Position numbers and translations under genes: made by a program. Of a stretch of DNA of 64,000 nt, positions 45,286 through 56,330 are shown piece by piece. The DNA lies in assembly GCA_022702545.1 (NCBI GenBank), contig JAHRBC010000001.1, forward strand, positions 3,782,001 through 3,846,000, given 5' to 3'. Numbering within the stretch: the stretch's first letter is position 1; every line of letters starts with the position of its first letter. The stretch is from Phycomyces nitens. Its lineage: Eukaryota; Mucoromycota; Mucoromycetes; Mucorales; Phycomycetaceae. The notes under the pieces are model-generated. The model did no database searches. It saw only the letters and a program-made list of their open reading frames with translations, and was not told where the DNA came from.

Positions 45286-46882
45286 ATGAAATTTCTTCCG
45301 AGAAAAACTTTAAGAGGTCAGTTCTCAATATCACTTTGAGAATTAATCAAAACTAATTCTAGACTATTATATCAAAAACCATAGAGGATATCATAGAAGC
45401 CACTAAGATTCTCGAAGAGTTCACAGGCAAATATAAAGGAGCTCTAGGCTGGAACATCCATGACTAACATAAATTAATCCCGACATGTAGAAAACGGCTC
45501 TAAATCATTGATTCCAAGAAGTGTACTTGCCAATGCTCATGGACTAATAATCCTTAAAAGTTATAAAGGAAGTGCGGGGGTCTCTTATAAGGAGGGTTCG
45601 GGAATAATCATAGCAAGGTGAGAATTGTATAAAGTCAAATAATCAAATCTAACTCATTTTCTTTTGACCGAGTTAGAAATCCTGATCGCAGTAAGAATCT
45701 AAAATCTTATAACTTACTCCTTGAAGAGCTCACTGAAATTCTATGTAGCTTGGTCTGCACCGTCATCTCTCTCCTTGATAGGAGGTGTAAGTGTATAAAA
45801 GTGTTTTAAGTGGTGAAGCCAACTCAATTCTGGGTGCTGTATTAGAGTGCTGGAAATCAATTTGGTTTTGGATCAAACAGCTTGGTGATTGTAATGAACT
45901 ATCGTGCTGCCATAAAATCATTTCTTCAAGGTGGAAATCAATTTGAATTGGATGCCTCGTTTTCTTTAGCATTTGGCCCACATGGCAGAACTGCTGGACT
46001 GTCAATAGGAACCAGTAATGGCGACTATGGTGCACTCACTTATACGTACAGGTAAGGGCTCCAAAAAAAGTAAATCTTACTGAGGCTAATATTTTGCAAT
46101 AGTAAAGCCAAAGGAATATTTTGGGGTAAATACATGTCAATTGTTGATGTGAATATATCCATATACTAAAACCAACAACAGGCTATTCAATAGGTGGAGC
46201 AAAATTGTCTGAGCAACCAGGGGAAAATGCAATTTTTTATCAAAGACCAATTAGTGTTAAAGATATTCTCGAAAAAGAACCGAGACCAACAGAAGCCGCT
46301 CGTATTTACAAGATCCTTGAAGTTGTTTGTCATGGTTCAACAGCCCAGTTTGGCTCGAAATCACTCAGAGCTCCAAGCATCGCAGCACAAAGTGACACAG
46401 GGTGCCTACCACCGACTTATTCCCAAAATCCAAATGGAGAAGAATATCACGTCGGATCGAACAACGAAAACTTTGACACCATTGATAACAGATTCCATTT
46501 TAACAATTTACCCCAAGGCTATCCGACTATGTTACCCTCACAGAATAATAATGCGCCTCCTTCACTTTACGAAAACAGTGGTAGTTTTGACCCTGGCAAC
46601 GCTCCCTACGTTAGCGAGAACACAATTAATGAAAATTGTAATACACAATACGAAAGCAGTGGGCCACCAACTCCTCCTTCTGAACCCGCCTTTGGCATAG
46701 CAGTTTCTGTGAATGATTACCGAGCAAGATCATCTAATGAAATCTCTTTTTCTCGTGGAAACAGGATCATTGTAAGAAAGCGCTCTCAAAACGGTCAAGT
46801 ATTGCATGAGGGAGAAATCGGCGGCAGACGAGGATATTATCCGGTTAATTATACTAGACTATTGTTCGAAAGTGATTCTTAA
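45286..46882 (+). CDS. SYLF (Ysc84) and SH3 domain protein, Lsb3/Lsb4-like
   Basis: Seven exons (45286-45316, 45385-45426, 45491-45617, 45729-45786, 45846-46051, 46103-46125, 46182-46882) sum to 1188 nt, giving 395 aa in frame. The SYLF domain spans residues about 10-205: EDIIEATKILEEFT, then IPRSVLANAHGLIIL, GSGIIIAR, WSAPSS, LVIVMNYRAA, SLAFGPHGRTA and YTYSKAKGIFWG. A Ser/Asn/Pro-rich linker follows. The C-terminus (about 330-390) is SH3-like: a V-N-D-Y-R-A-R start, E-I-S-F-S-R-G-N and R-R-G-Y-Y-P-V-N-Y. Ysc84/Lsb3-type proteins bind actin and phosphoinositides at endocytic patches. The usual Trp pair of the SH3 site is not obvious, so ligand binding may be altered. The second intron is GC-AG. 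Repeats surround it, but the gene itself looks intact. Confidence 0.8.
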
Positions 46883-48167
46883 AATTTTCGCTTTGCAACC
46901 AATTGATATCCATCATACTTTAGCTAGTTTAAGAATACAAATGTTTATAGTCTTGGTTGACCATTTATTTTTTAAAAAAAATACATATTGTTATTGATAA
47001 CCACAAGAACCTCTGTCAAAAGCGACATTGCCATGTTTACTTGAACGAATTGAATTTAATCTTTAAATAATCCTAATACACAATCCATAGAGAGGATCGT
47101 ATTGGTCTTTGTCTAGAACTCAGAGCAATCTACGCAGTCAGTCAGTCTTTCATTTTGCAACAAGAGCTTCAATTAAACGCTTGGCCCAAATCACGCGTAT
47201 TTGTCCGTTTCTTTAGTACAATCATTGATCATTCTTATAAATAAAGACAATTAAAAGCGAATCCCAAGAAAAGTATCCTTTGAAAATACACTAGATATGA
47301 TTCCCATCTTTTAGAAGCAATAGTTGCTGGAATACACATGTCCGCCAAATTATCTTTTCTTTTTTTTCTTTTCATGGACCACTATATCTTGGACGAATTC
47401 ATGGAATGGCAGAATATGAGACCAAGACTCTGTTTTTTTTTAATTGAATACAATATTTAATTAACAGTGTCAATAGCGTAGAGCTCTTATTGATTATAGG
47501 CCTTTTTTTAGTATCTGTATTCTTTTTGTTTCCAATATTCGGCAATATCTTTTGAGAGCCTTTGAAGCATTGTTTTATAGGATTTCCAAACGGAACTTTC
47601 TTTGAATTAGACATGAATTCCCAAGACATGGTACCCATGTCTCTTTTCCTGCTCAGTCGTGTGTCGCCTTTTTCCATTTTTATACCTTGGACAAACCAAA
47701 AAATAAAATAAACAAGACTTGTATGCCAAGACAGACAAAATGTTCCAAGATATCAATACCAAACACTCTGACTCATAAGAGTAGCCGTAACAGAGTAGAC
47801 AACATGAAAAAAAAAAGGGGAGGCGACTTTGTTTTGCGCAGTTGTCGAAATTCAAGTGAAAACGACTGTGGCAGTTGGGTTTAAATGAACCCTTGACAGT
47901 CTCGGTATACTTTCTTTTGTTTACCCCGCAGATAATGAAGACAATAGGGGTTGTCCCCAGGAATATGTATTGATAAACAAATAAATAAAGAGTTTGTTAT
48001 GAAGTGTAGTATGCTTAGGGGTTATTAAAACAAGATAGAAAAAGAAAAGGGTTTAAAGTGTATGAATTATAAGGGAAATTATTGGATGACAAGCGTATGT
48101 CAAATGGATTGTTGCTTTTTGGTTGAGATGTCATTGGTTTTGGCCCACGCGTTTATGTTGGGAGGGG
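46883..48167. other. Convergent intergenic region, 1.3 kb
   Basis: No supported gene is seen. A 92-codon frame at 47399-47677 (minus) and overlapping frames near 47607-47884 have no family features. T-rich and A-rich tracts and AATAAA signals are common. Confidence 0.35.
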
Positions 48168-49175
48168 TTAGAAGTGAGGGATGAATGGGACTTCATTGCG
48201 GTAGAAAGGACCAGCAATCCCTGGTGGTTCCTGCAGGGATGAGGTGGATCGTAGTAGCTTTGAAGAGGGCGGCTGTCGTGGGATATCGTCATTATTTGGC
48301 ATATTGTTAAAAGACATACATGTGATGGGCAACGACCAGAACGAATTTTGAGTACAGTTACTGGACGGTGTGGTCGGTTCAGAACTTGCCATGAAGGCAT
48401 AGCCTGGGCGCGTTGGCATACTGATCACCAGTGGGTTCTTTCGTTTCTCTTGTAATGGTTGAAGACACTGTCGTTGGTAGACAGCCGAGTCCCATGGAGT
48501 CTGCTCCTCCCACAGCGAGTCCGTCTTATGAATCTCTGTCTGGTAACTACTTTCCCATCCATTCCACCCACTTGTTCTATTGCGAACAAACTCTAAAAAT
48601 CGAATTTTCTCTTCTTCACTGATAACTGGAAAGCATCTTTCTGGTGAAGAGTCTACTTTGTCTTTCGGAGGGGTAGGTGCCGTTGCCTTATCGCTCGACC
48701 TGTCACTCGAACTATCACTAGCTCCATCGCTAAACTTATCACTATATTTCTCGACAGCCCTTGGGTTCGACATCCAATTATTTCTGGACGTCCTGGTGTC
48801 CTGTGAAACTGACTTTGGGCGAGGAGAAGTGCGTCTCTTGGTATCCACTTTTGGGACAAGAGTCTTGAGACGCTCAATCTCAGCCTCATAGTCAACGCAC
48901 GCATTCATACCAGCAAATGGATCATTAACAGGAGCATCGACAGACGACACCTTTTTCTTAACCGTAGCCGTATCACTCCACACAGACCGATTTTTCTTTT
49001 CACTTGTCGCATTAACGAGACTAGGAAAGGAGTCGTCAGTTGTGGTATCATCCAAATCCGGGATTATTGCTTCTGTAGTATTCTTCATCCATTTTGGTGT
49101 GAATGCATAAGAGGAAGGAAGAGTAGACCTTTTGTTAAGACGGAGGCGTCTGTCGGGTGTCTCCAGAAGGTCCAT
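48168..49175 (-). CDS. Hypothetical protein, 335 aa, single exon
   Basis: An uninterrupted frame of 335 codons starts at 49175. It is Ser, Thr, Pro and Lys-rich and probably largely disordered. It has a Ser/Asp repeat stretch (SDKFSDGASDSSSDRSSDKA) and one more ordered segment, SEEEKIRFLEFVRNRTSGWN, at about residue 185. There is no signal peptide, membrane segment or domain that I recognise. The uniform frame and the absence of stops over 1 kb in AT-rich DNA support a real gene. Its stop faces the SYLF-SH3 gene, and the start is about 300 bp from the RBM48 stop. Confidence 0.65.
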   Translation of the reverse strand: MDLLETPDRRLRLNKRSTLPSSYAFTPKWMKNTTEAIIPDLDDTTTDDSFPSLVNATSEKKNRSVWSDTATVKKKVSSVDAPVNDPFAGMNACVDYEAEIERLKTLVPKVDTKRRTSPRPKSVSQDTRTSRNNWMSNPRAVEKYSDKFSDGASDSSSDRSSDKATAPTPPKDKVDSSPERCFPVISEEEKIRFLEFVRNRTSGWNGWESSYQTEIHKTDSLWEEQTPWDSAVYQRQCLQPLQEKRKNPLVISMPTRPGYAFMASSEPTTPSSNCTQNSFWSLPITCMSFNNMPNNDDIPRQPPSSKLLRSTSSLQEPPGIAGPFYRNEVPFIPHF

Positions 49176-49473
49176 TCGTTAGAGTAAAAGCAATGGAGGG
49201 ATGCCAAGTGAAGGTTTGGTAGACAGGAATGGAATAGTTGTTCTCAATTTTTAGGCAAGAGCTTTAGGGATGCAAAATTATGTACAGAATGACGATGTTT
49301 TGATGGAAAGAGGCAAAGAATGTTCAAAGAACCTGAATAGAGAGCTAAAAAAGAAACCAACATAACCTACCAAGCCACTTTTTCAAGTCACACCAACGGT
49401 CTTGGCTTTGCTATGTGCACCAGTACTATTAATTCACCAACCACACCATAATCACTTATATTAACCATGATAA

Positions 49474-50085
49474 TTATATTCTCCTTCTCTTTTTCTTCTC
49501 GAGTGGTAGTGGTGGTAGTTGTGGGGTAGCTAAAGTAGCCGCTGCCCGGATATGTTCACGCACATTAGCTGTTACTTGTGAAGAAGGTTCATTAAGAGCA
49601 TGGGCACGCCACATGGATTCTTGCTGTAGTGGATCGTCTGGAGCAAGAGGCCCGTAGGAGGGTTGTGGAAGGGGTCTCTTTTTTTTCAATTGATGAGATG
49701 GTGGGCTTAGTTTTTGATATATTAAATCTCTTCGATTTTGCAGTTTTAGACGTGCATCATTGACAGATTCGTAGTGGGGTGCATATGCGATAGTCAAGAG
49801 ATTTGCATAGAATGGCTTGTCGTCCATTGCCAGCTTGAGTCTTCGGGCGGAATCTATAGTCCCAATTCGCAAATAATACACCTTTGTAAAGTCTTGAACA
49901 GGCGCATCATCTAGACAGCGCATTTCTTCCACAAGTCCATAGAGAGAACACTGCTTTAAAAGATCCTCTGACAGATCAAGAGCAGGAACGTTGCTAATGA
50001 TAATATGCCGAGATTCCTGTGAAATTGAATACACTTTGACTGCTCGAGGTGTCCTAGAGTCTCGATACTCTGGTCTATTTGACAT
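49474..50085 (-). CDS. RBM48: RNA-binding protein RBM48 homologue
   Basis: A single exon gives 203 aa. The start EYRDSRTPRAVKVYSISQES matches the RBM48 signature (R-A-V-K-V-Y-T-I-x-x-E-S). It is followed by an RRM-type fold with ISNVPALDLSEDLLKQC, then DFTKVYYLRIG and LLTIAYAPHYESV. The C-terminus is basic (EKKKRRRI). RBM48 with ARMC7 supports the U12 minor spliceosome in plants and animals; many fungi have lost it. Its presence agrees with an early-diverging fungus that may retain U12-type introns. The gene is divergent from the uL22 gene. Confidence 0.85.
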   Translation of the reverse strand: MSNRPEYRDSRTPRAVKVYSISQESRHIIISNVPALDLSEDLLKQCSLYGLVEEMRCLDDAPVQDFTKVYYLRIGTIDSARRLKLAMDDKPFYANLLTIAYAPHYESVNDARLKLQNRRDLIYQKLSPPSHQLKKKRPLPQPSYGPLAPDDPLQQESMWRAHALNEPSSQVTANVREHIRAAATLATPQLPPLPLEKKKRRRI

Positions 50086-50425
50086 GAAAAAATGTTTAAG
50101 AGAAAGAGAGAGAGAGAGTAAAGTAAAAAGAGCAAGAAAGCCGCACTCTAAAAATCATGTGACTGCCGGAGGGAAGTTCGGACAGTGCACGCTACGTGTT
50201 GCCGACAAGGCCGTCTGTGCCGAAATCTCTCTCTCTTTTTGCTGTGCGTATTTCACACAAGGTAGGCATACTGAGCGTACAAAAGAAGAGGAGGATATGG
50301 ATGATTAGAACGAACAGATGGATGGACTCGATTGAAAGGACTAGCGGACGAATTCCGATGGATTGATCTGAATAATTACTTACCAAAGAATCCCTCCATA
50401 ACCTCTTGCTGTAGACTACTTTATC
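50086..50425. promoter_or_regulatory. Divergent promoter, RBM48 / uL22
   Basis: These 340 bp contain a GA repeat near 50101-50116 and a CT-rich tract near 50225-50238. Pyrimidine-rich tracts before ribosomal protein genes are common in fungi. A 5' leader intron for the uL22 gene is possible but was not resolved. Confidence 0.4.
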
Positions 50426-51100
50426 ATGGTCAGATACGCTGCTACCCCCGTCAACCCCGCCAAGGGTAAGTAGTGAATCAAGGGAAACCAGAAAGGACTC
50501 TATTGATTGACTCGCATTGCTTTCGTTCGCTAGCTGCCAAGTCCAGAGGCTCCTACCTCCGTGTTCACGTAAGTTCAAGGCAAGAATAGGGCTTTGTTCA
50601 TCCAGGAGAAGTGCTGAATGCCACTTTAGTTCAAGAACACCCATGAGGTTGCCGTTGCCGTTCAGGGCTTGAAGCTCTCCAAGGCTTACAGCTACTTGAA
50701 CAACGTCAACGAGCACAGACAGGCCATTCCTTTCCGCCGTTTCAACGGTGGTGTTGGTCGCACTGCTCAGGCCAAGGAGTTTGGCACCACCCAGGCCCGC
50801 TGGCCCGTCAAGTCCATCAAGTTCGTCACTGACCTCTTGAAGAACGCCGAGTCCAACGCCGAGTCCAAGGGTTTGAACGTTGAGGAGCTTTACATCTCCA
50901 GCGTCATTGTCAACCAGGCCCCCAAGCACCGTCGCAGAACTTTCCGTGCCCACGGTAGAATCAACCCCTACATGACCTCCCCATCCCACATTGAGGTCAT
51001 CCTCACCGAGAAGGATGAGGTTGTCCCCAAGGCTAACGACAAGAAGGTTGTCCGCCTCAATGCTCGCCAGTTGGCCCGCAACGCCCGCACCTCTGCTTAA
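50426..51100 (+). CDS. RPL17: 60S ribosomal protein uL22 (L17)
   Basis: Three exons (50426-50465, 50534-50568, 50630-51100) give 181 aa, the normal size of L17. The protein begins [13 protein letters not shown] and contains [18 protein letters not shown], then [30 protein letters not shown] and [18 protein letters not shown]. uL22 lines the nascent-chain exit tunnel of the 60S subunit. Codon use is strongly biased to C-ending codons, as expected of a highly expressed gene. The first exons are very short, a common arrangement in fungal ribosomal protein genes. Confidence 0.97.
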
Positions 51101-51534
51101 GTGTGTGTAGTATTGCCTGGCAATAAATAAATAATGAACTAAAATACGTGGTTGTCAATCTGGTGGTTTGAAGTTCTTTGGAAAGAGTTTTTTTTAAAAT
51201 TTTGGGATCATTGAATGAATGACAAGACCCTAGTTGGCTGTAATGACTAGGCTTTGATTGTGGCTAGATATACTCTATGAAATGTTTGAGATGGGCCATA
51301 CGGTAAGATTGTCGAGTAGACATGTGTTATAGTGTTAAATATATATATATGTATATGTATATATGTATAAAAAGACGCTTGTGCGAATTGAACATTTGGC
51401 GTGTAATGAAGCCATATTGCTATCATAAATAATCATGTTATTTTGATACAGAGAATTTTACGATTCTCAAGCCTTTTTGCCATTCAAAAATCAATAATGA
51501 AATTTTTCCGCTTTACGAAAAATAACAAAAATAC
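51101..51534. other. Downstream intergenic region
   Basis: This stretch holds the 3' end of the uL22 gene (AATAAA-like signals near 51122) and AT-rich sequence with TATA/TATG repeats near 51340-51368. No gene is seen. Confidence 0.4.
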
Positions 51535-51700
51535 AGGGTTTTTACTAGAGGTTGAGACGATGTTTATTTGTTTTTTTATTTTTTTTTGGGCGAATGAAAA
51601 TTGGCTTTTTAAATTTGCTTATTACCTTTTTTCTTTTTGGACAAGCAAAAAAAGAGACTCGAGGCACAAAAGAATAAGATTTGACCAAGGGGATTTGGTT
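51535..51700 (+). repeat. Dispersed repeat, copy B
   Basis: This stretch matches the complement of 38340-38480 (GAGGTTGAGACGATGTTTAT, then GGACAAGCAAAAAAAGAGAC). It carries a short internal expansion relative to copy A. Confidence 0.6.
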
Positions 51701-52082
51701 GAAAGGTATTGACAGAGTAAGTTAATCGCTTATAAAATCACAGTCAATTAAGCATGCTTTTCTTTCTTTCTTTCTGTGAGCTTGGAAGAAGTGGGCGATC
51801 TGGTGGAGGCGGTATTTCAAGAACAAAAATATCAATGAGCCAAATCGTCCCCTCCTAATCACATGATTGGGATGACGCCCTCATTCCAACTCCAAACCTC
51901 TCTAATAAACCTTACTTCTTTGCCTTTTATTTTCCCAGTCATTTTTCTTTGTTCTGTTATGTTGTCAGGTTTGGCCACCCATTCAGTTCGATCTGGGCTG
52001 GATGGAGGTTCCCAAGAATCGTGCACGACTCCATTTTCACATTTAGTAATACCTTTGAGGCTATGGCCTTATTAGCCCGATA

Positions 52083-52290
52083 TCAGCCAGATTATATAAA
52101 AAACAGGTTCTTTTTCAGCCAAGTACATATTTGTCGCAGAGGACATATAGGTCGTTCTGGTCATTTCGTATTGTCTGAGTCGTTGAGAGAACTACCCTGT
52201 CTACTTTCTTCTATTACTTTGCCATGGCTACCTACATCGTGCCTTATTCCCAATATCCCCCTCACACCTTTGCATATAACTCTCCTCCCT
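52083..52290 (+). repeat. Dispersed repeat R2, copy 2
   Basis: This shares the ATTTGTCGCAGAGGACATA core with 42100-42310 (inverted) and 63715-63925. Weaker similarity to the third copy extends left to about 52060. The long frame at 51949-52479 runs through the repeat and is not considered a gene. Confidence 0.7.
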
Positions 52291-52479
52291 CACGGTGGAC
52301 CAGCAGTTTATATCGCATCGTATATCAAAGATCCGCACATCGCCCAACATTACAGTTCCAGTAATACAACTTTAATGACATGGCTTGCTGACATTATAAT
52401 TGCGTACTTTGACTCGACTCCCATTGATCATGTCAGCTACTCACACTTTTTAAGCCAAAAAAAAAAGTTAATGCGATGA

Positions 52480-53620
52480 TCAATGAGGACACTACTTTAC
52501 AGAATTTTTAATGGTCTTGACGGTCATTTGTATCGACAATTCAAAACATCCTTACCAGGAAAAAAAAAGCAACAATTACAGAATTGAGACGTGTAGGAAT
52601 TACATCTTCCCGACTGAGATCCCAAAAGAAAGAGGTAAAGGGAAAACAAGCTTCAATTGCCCTTGGATTCGAATATATAGTAACTGATCTTTTGAAAGAT
52701 GCTGGTCAAGCATCCGCAGTTGCAATTCGAACCAATATCAATAAGCGTAACCGTGAACACTCAATCAATGGCGATGTCTCACAGAAACGACAATAAAAAA
52801 CTCAACAACAGAACCAGCTGGATCAGGACGATTTTGATTCAACAGAGAATCCGTTCACTGATTTGACGCCCCGGGGGGATCGAATTCGATCAGCAATAAT
52901 AATAAAGTCAAGGCTTTCAAATACCTACATCCAAGAATTGCACAAGCAAGAGTATGTTGAATACTCATTAGATAAATATATGTAATGGATCAACTAACTA
53001 AACATACAACAAAAAGTCTCTTATATTATGGTATAATTGACTTGATTCCCACATTGTCAACCAAGTTATACCAGATAGTTGATCGAAATGACATCAATGC
53101 CATCAAGGTTGTCAATAGGAAGAATAGTCTTTGTATGGGAGCAGCAATGGATATAGACACAAAAAAACAAAACAAAATAATTTGTAGAAGAGATAATGGA
53201 AGAAGTGGTAAGGATAAATGGATTTTTAAACGATGGGTGTAAAGTGATAATTGTATACGAGCTGTATTTTCCAAAATCTGTTCTAATGTTCAGTTATTGT
53301 GTACGCAGACCAACATTCAATCATTGCGCTCTTCAATCAAGTCAGCAAAAAATAAGGATGCGTCAAGAACTTGGCAAAAGAAAGTAATGAAACTCTTAAA
53401 AGAATAGTAAGTATTCTTTTTATATCTCTCATGGCACATATAAAGCTAACAGCCTACAATCTATACAATAGCCGTCGTGTATACGATGACAAGAGAGTTT
53501 TATCCATATTGAAAAATCAAGGCGAAATGAATTTTATTTCAACTTTTCTTGCGCCCATGATCAAGAAATTGTTTAAAGGATACAATGAAATTGGGTTCAT
53601 AAACCCAGTGCAGTAGCTAT
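52480..53620 (+). other. Broken coding-like region, family unknown
   Basis: Several short frames follow each other on the plus strand: 52584-52796, 52985-53242, 53196-53387 and 53371-53616. Segments such as SIALGFEYIVTDLLKDAG and ILKNQGEMNFISTFLAPMIK look protein-like, but stops and shifts separate them. They may be parts of one decayed repeat-borne gene. I do not recognise a domain. Confidence 0.3.
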
Positions 53621-55619
53621 AAAGGCGTCTTGGGCTATAGAAAAGTACCTAGTTACTATAGTTTGAATGATTTTTTCTTTTCTTTTATTTGAATTCTCTA
53701 GCTTTCCAACCATTTCTTTCTTTGAGTTTTTCTACTCACTCCAATAACTCTTATTCCTTCACCCTTTAACTCAAGTCCATGTTGATGGCAATCTAAAAGC
53801 CACACACTTTGCGTGACGGCAGATCAATAAAATACAAAAAGAAAACCCCCTCTCATATCAACTGCCATTTTCTTGCACTCATGATGGATTACAATATTCA
53901 GTTTGATATTTTTTTTTGGTTCTGGTACTTTTGCACTTACCATCCAACCAAGACATGCCAAAATATCCCCATTTCAATTGGGCTGAGAGCTTGGCTGCTA
54001 ACTCTGCTGTTTTATTCATTCAATTTACCCAGAAATAAAAAAAAAGGTTTCTTTTCACCAGATACATATACGCATGCTGGTCAAGAATATCCTTAATCGT
54101 CTTCAGGGCCTAGAATTTCTGGAGTTTTTACAGTGTAAATCAACAATCTCTACAACTTTGATAGTTTATTAAAGATAATACGGAAGCAGTAACTGACTTG
54201 AACAAACAAGACAGATTACGTGCTTTTCATTTGATACAACTCTTCATCAATATTTGGTAATGGTGTCGCCAATATAATCTTCGTCTGGATGTCCTTTGCA
54301 TTGCCAGGAAGGACAACGATATGGGTGGTTTGAAAGTATACTGGACTTTTACCAAGAATCTCAGGAAGCTGTTTCAAGCAAAATTTGGAAAGATTCAGTC
54401 CAATTTGAGACTGCAGAATGTGGACCTCTTCGCCGATCGTCTCACTCACCTCCTTGATGGTTACCGACATTGGTTTCCTAGCCCAGAGGTGACAGCAACA
54501 GATTCAATTTCTATCTAATGGAACTAGTAGAGCGACCGTTGCCTCAACCCTCTGTGGAATCTGATTGGACGTTGTCTCCACAAGATGTGGCAGGAGAATC
54601 TGACGGTGACATTGGTGGCACCCATCTGACTGAAAGTGATCTGGTACCCTCTGATATTGATGATGTCTGTGGCTCCTCATCTGCTTTTGGACAAGCAGTC
54701 CATAGTCCTCACCTTGCTAAGACCCCGTGGCCTATGAAGAATTCGACCTTGAAGCTCACCGTGTTCAGACTCTCAAGCGCGATATCGATTGATCTGGTTC
54801 AAGTGAACAGGCCATCTTCTGGTCGGTACTTCCTAGGAAACTACTGTTCCAAATTGAGTGTATCAACATGGTCAAAGTCTGTTCATCGCATAGACCATCG
54901 GTAATTATGCCTTCTTTACCGTGTTTGCCTCGAAAAACCTGATCAACTTCTGGATCCATCAGAACAACCCTAGTTACAGTTTGAGAACAATTAATAACCA
55001 TAGTAAGGTGGCTCTCAATCCCCGCCTGGTACCGACCTCTCCCCATTGTCAGGAAGATATCTACATTGTATTTGCCATTCGTGACCATCCTTTGCGATGG
55101 ACGCGACCCGCAATTGACATCCCCCGCTATTATTTCCCACCTAGCCTCCATATCCTCTGCGACTTTAACTCTCCTTGTTCCTCTCTCTCTCTCTCTCTCT
55201 CTCTCTTTCAAAACAGTCTTTTTCAATGCGACGGCTGCTTTTATTTCCCCTTTTGATCTGTTCCGGCTACAGTCCTTGTCTATCCAAATCAACCGCTCTT
55301 GCGTTTTGCTTTTTGACATTCTGAAATCCAAAAAAAAATGGTGGTATGGGTGCCGAATTAGCAAGGCCATTGCCACACTGCCCAGCTGTATGTTGACTTT
55401 TTGTCTCATCCATACTTTGTGTGCTCTATAGGACTACCCGCGCTATTCCTGGGCTCGTCTTCCTCAAGTCGTCTTTATCAAGACTCGCCATCTTTCCATC
55501 CCGGTGCAAGTCTCGACACTCTTCCCCTTGTTTGGAAGTCTTCTCCATTTATCCACTACTTGAACGGTTTTAGTCGGTTAAGTAGCCTTTATCTTTGATC
55601 TGGAACGAGGGAAAATATT
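53621..55619. other. Region without a confident gene, possible retroelement debris
   Basis: Frames at 54216-54470 (minus), 54518-54904 (plus) and 54921-55256 (plus) overlap their shadows and have no clear domain. The G+C content between 54200 and 55600 is higher than in its neighbours, as in the relic at 42870-44020, so a related element is possible. A CT dinucleotide repeat of about 10 units lies at 55185-55205. Confidence 0.3.
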
Positions 55620-56330
55620 GTAACTTTTAGAACTTTGTCGAGTTGTAAGGTTTTTCAGCAACAATACAATCGCAACCATACTTTGTCAGCAGACTTTAAG
55701 AATGTTGTACTGCGTCTTTCTGCTGCTGTTTATGGTTTTGGTTTAATAGAGCCTGACTTGGAAGCTGTGCTCTGAATCAGGACTTGGCCTTGTCTTCCTT
55801 GTTCTCTGGTCAATGCAATGAAATTTGGGGGTGGAACCTCTGTACATCTGGAAGAAAGTTTAACAGAAATTATGTTCTGCCAAGAGTTCAAGATGGACCG
55901 GGTTCAGTGATGGTCTTGGTGCTCATTTGGCTTAGCATACTGTAAAGCTTGTACTTGTCGATTGTACGCCATACCATCACAAGTGCACAAAACTCGTAAG
56001 GCGCAATAATATGGCCTGGTTTTAAGGTGCTGAGTAGAGGAAACATGGAGAATACATTTTCCAATAATCCACCCTGTCACAAGAATCTGTTGTCCAAAGC
56101 ATATAAAAGGCCAGATCGTCCTTTTACAACATAGCCTGCCAGCTACCCGGACCTGAGCCCAATATAACATGTATTCGGATACCTGGAACATAAAATCAAA
56201 AGACTACAAGGTCAAGTCCACGACCAAAACATTTTGTATTGTACTATTCAAGAAGAATATATAACAAACATGTCAACCAATTGAAAGACTATAGGATGTC
56301 AATGCCAGATTGGATCCAAGACCCTTTAGA
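55620..56330 (+). pseudogene. Tc1/mariner-like transposase relic
   Basis: Near 56128-56230 the plus strand reads, with frame breaks, P-A-S-Y-P-D-L-S-P-I followed by HVFGYLEHKIKRLQ. This corresponds to the conserved C-terminal N/S-P-D-L-N-P-I-E-x-x-W block of Tc1/mariner transposases. Upstream fragments (about 55660-55900) may be the N-terminal and catalytic parts. Many stops show that it is dead. Confidence 0.5.

Noticed and set aside
50192..50989. Open frame of 265 codons on the minus strand
   Set aside because: It lies antisense to the uL22 exons and promoter. Codon bias of the ribosomal protein gene removes stops on the other strand; the protein is Leu/Val/Gly-rich without a family.
51949..52479. 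176-codon plus-strand frame
   Set aside because: It coincides with dispersed repeat R2, and the other copies do not keep the frame.
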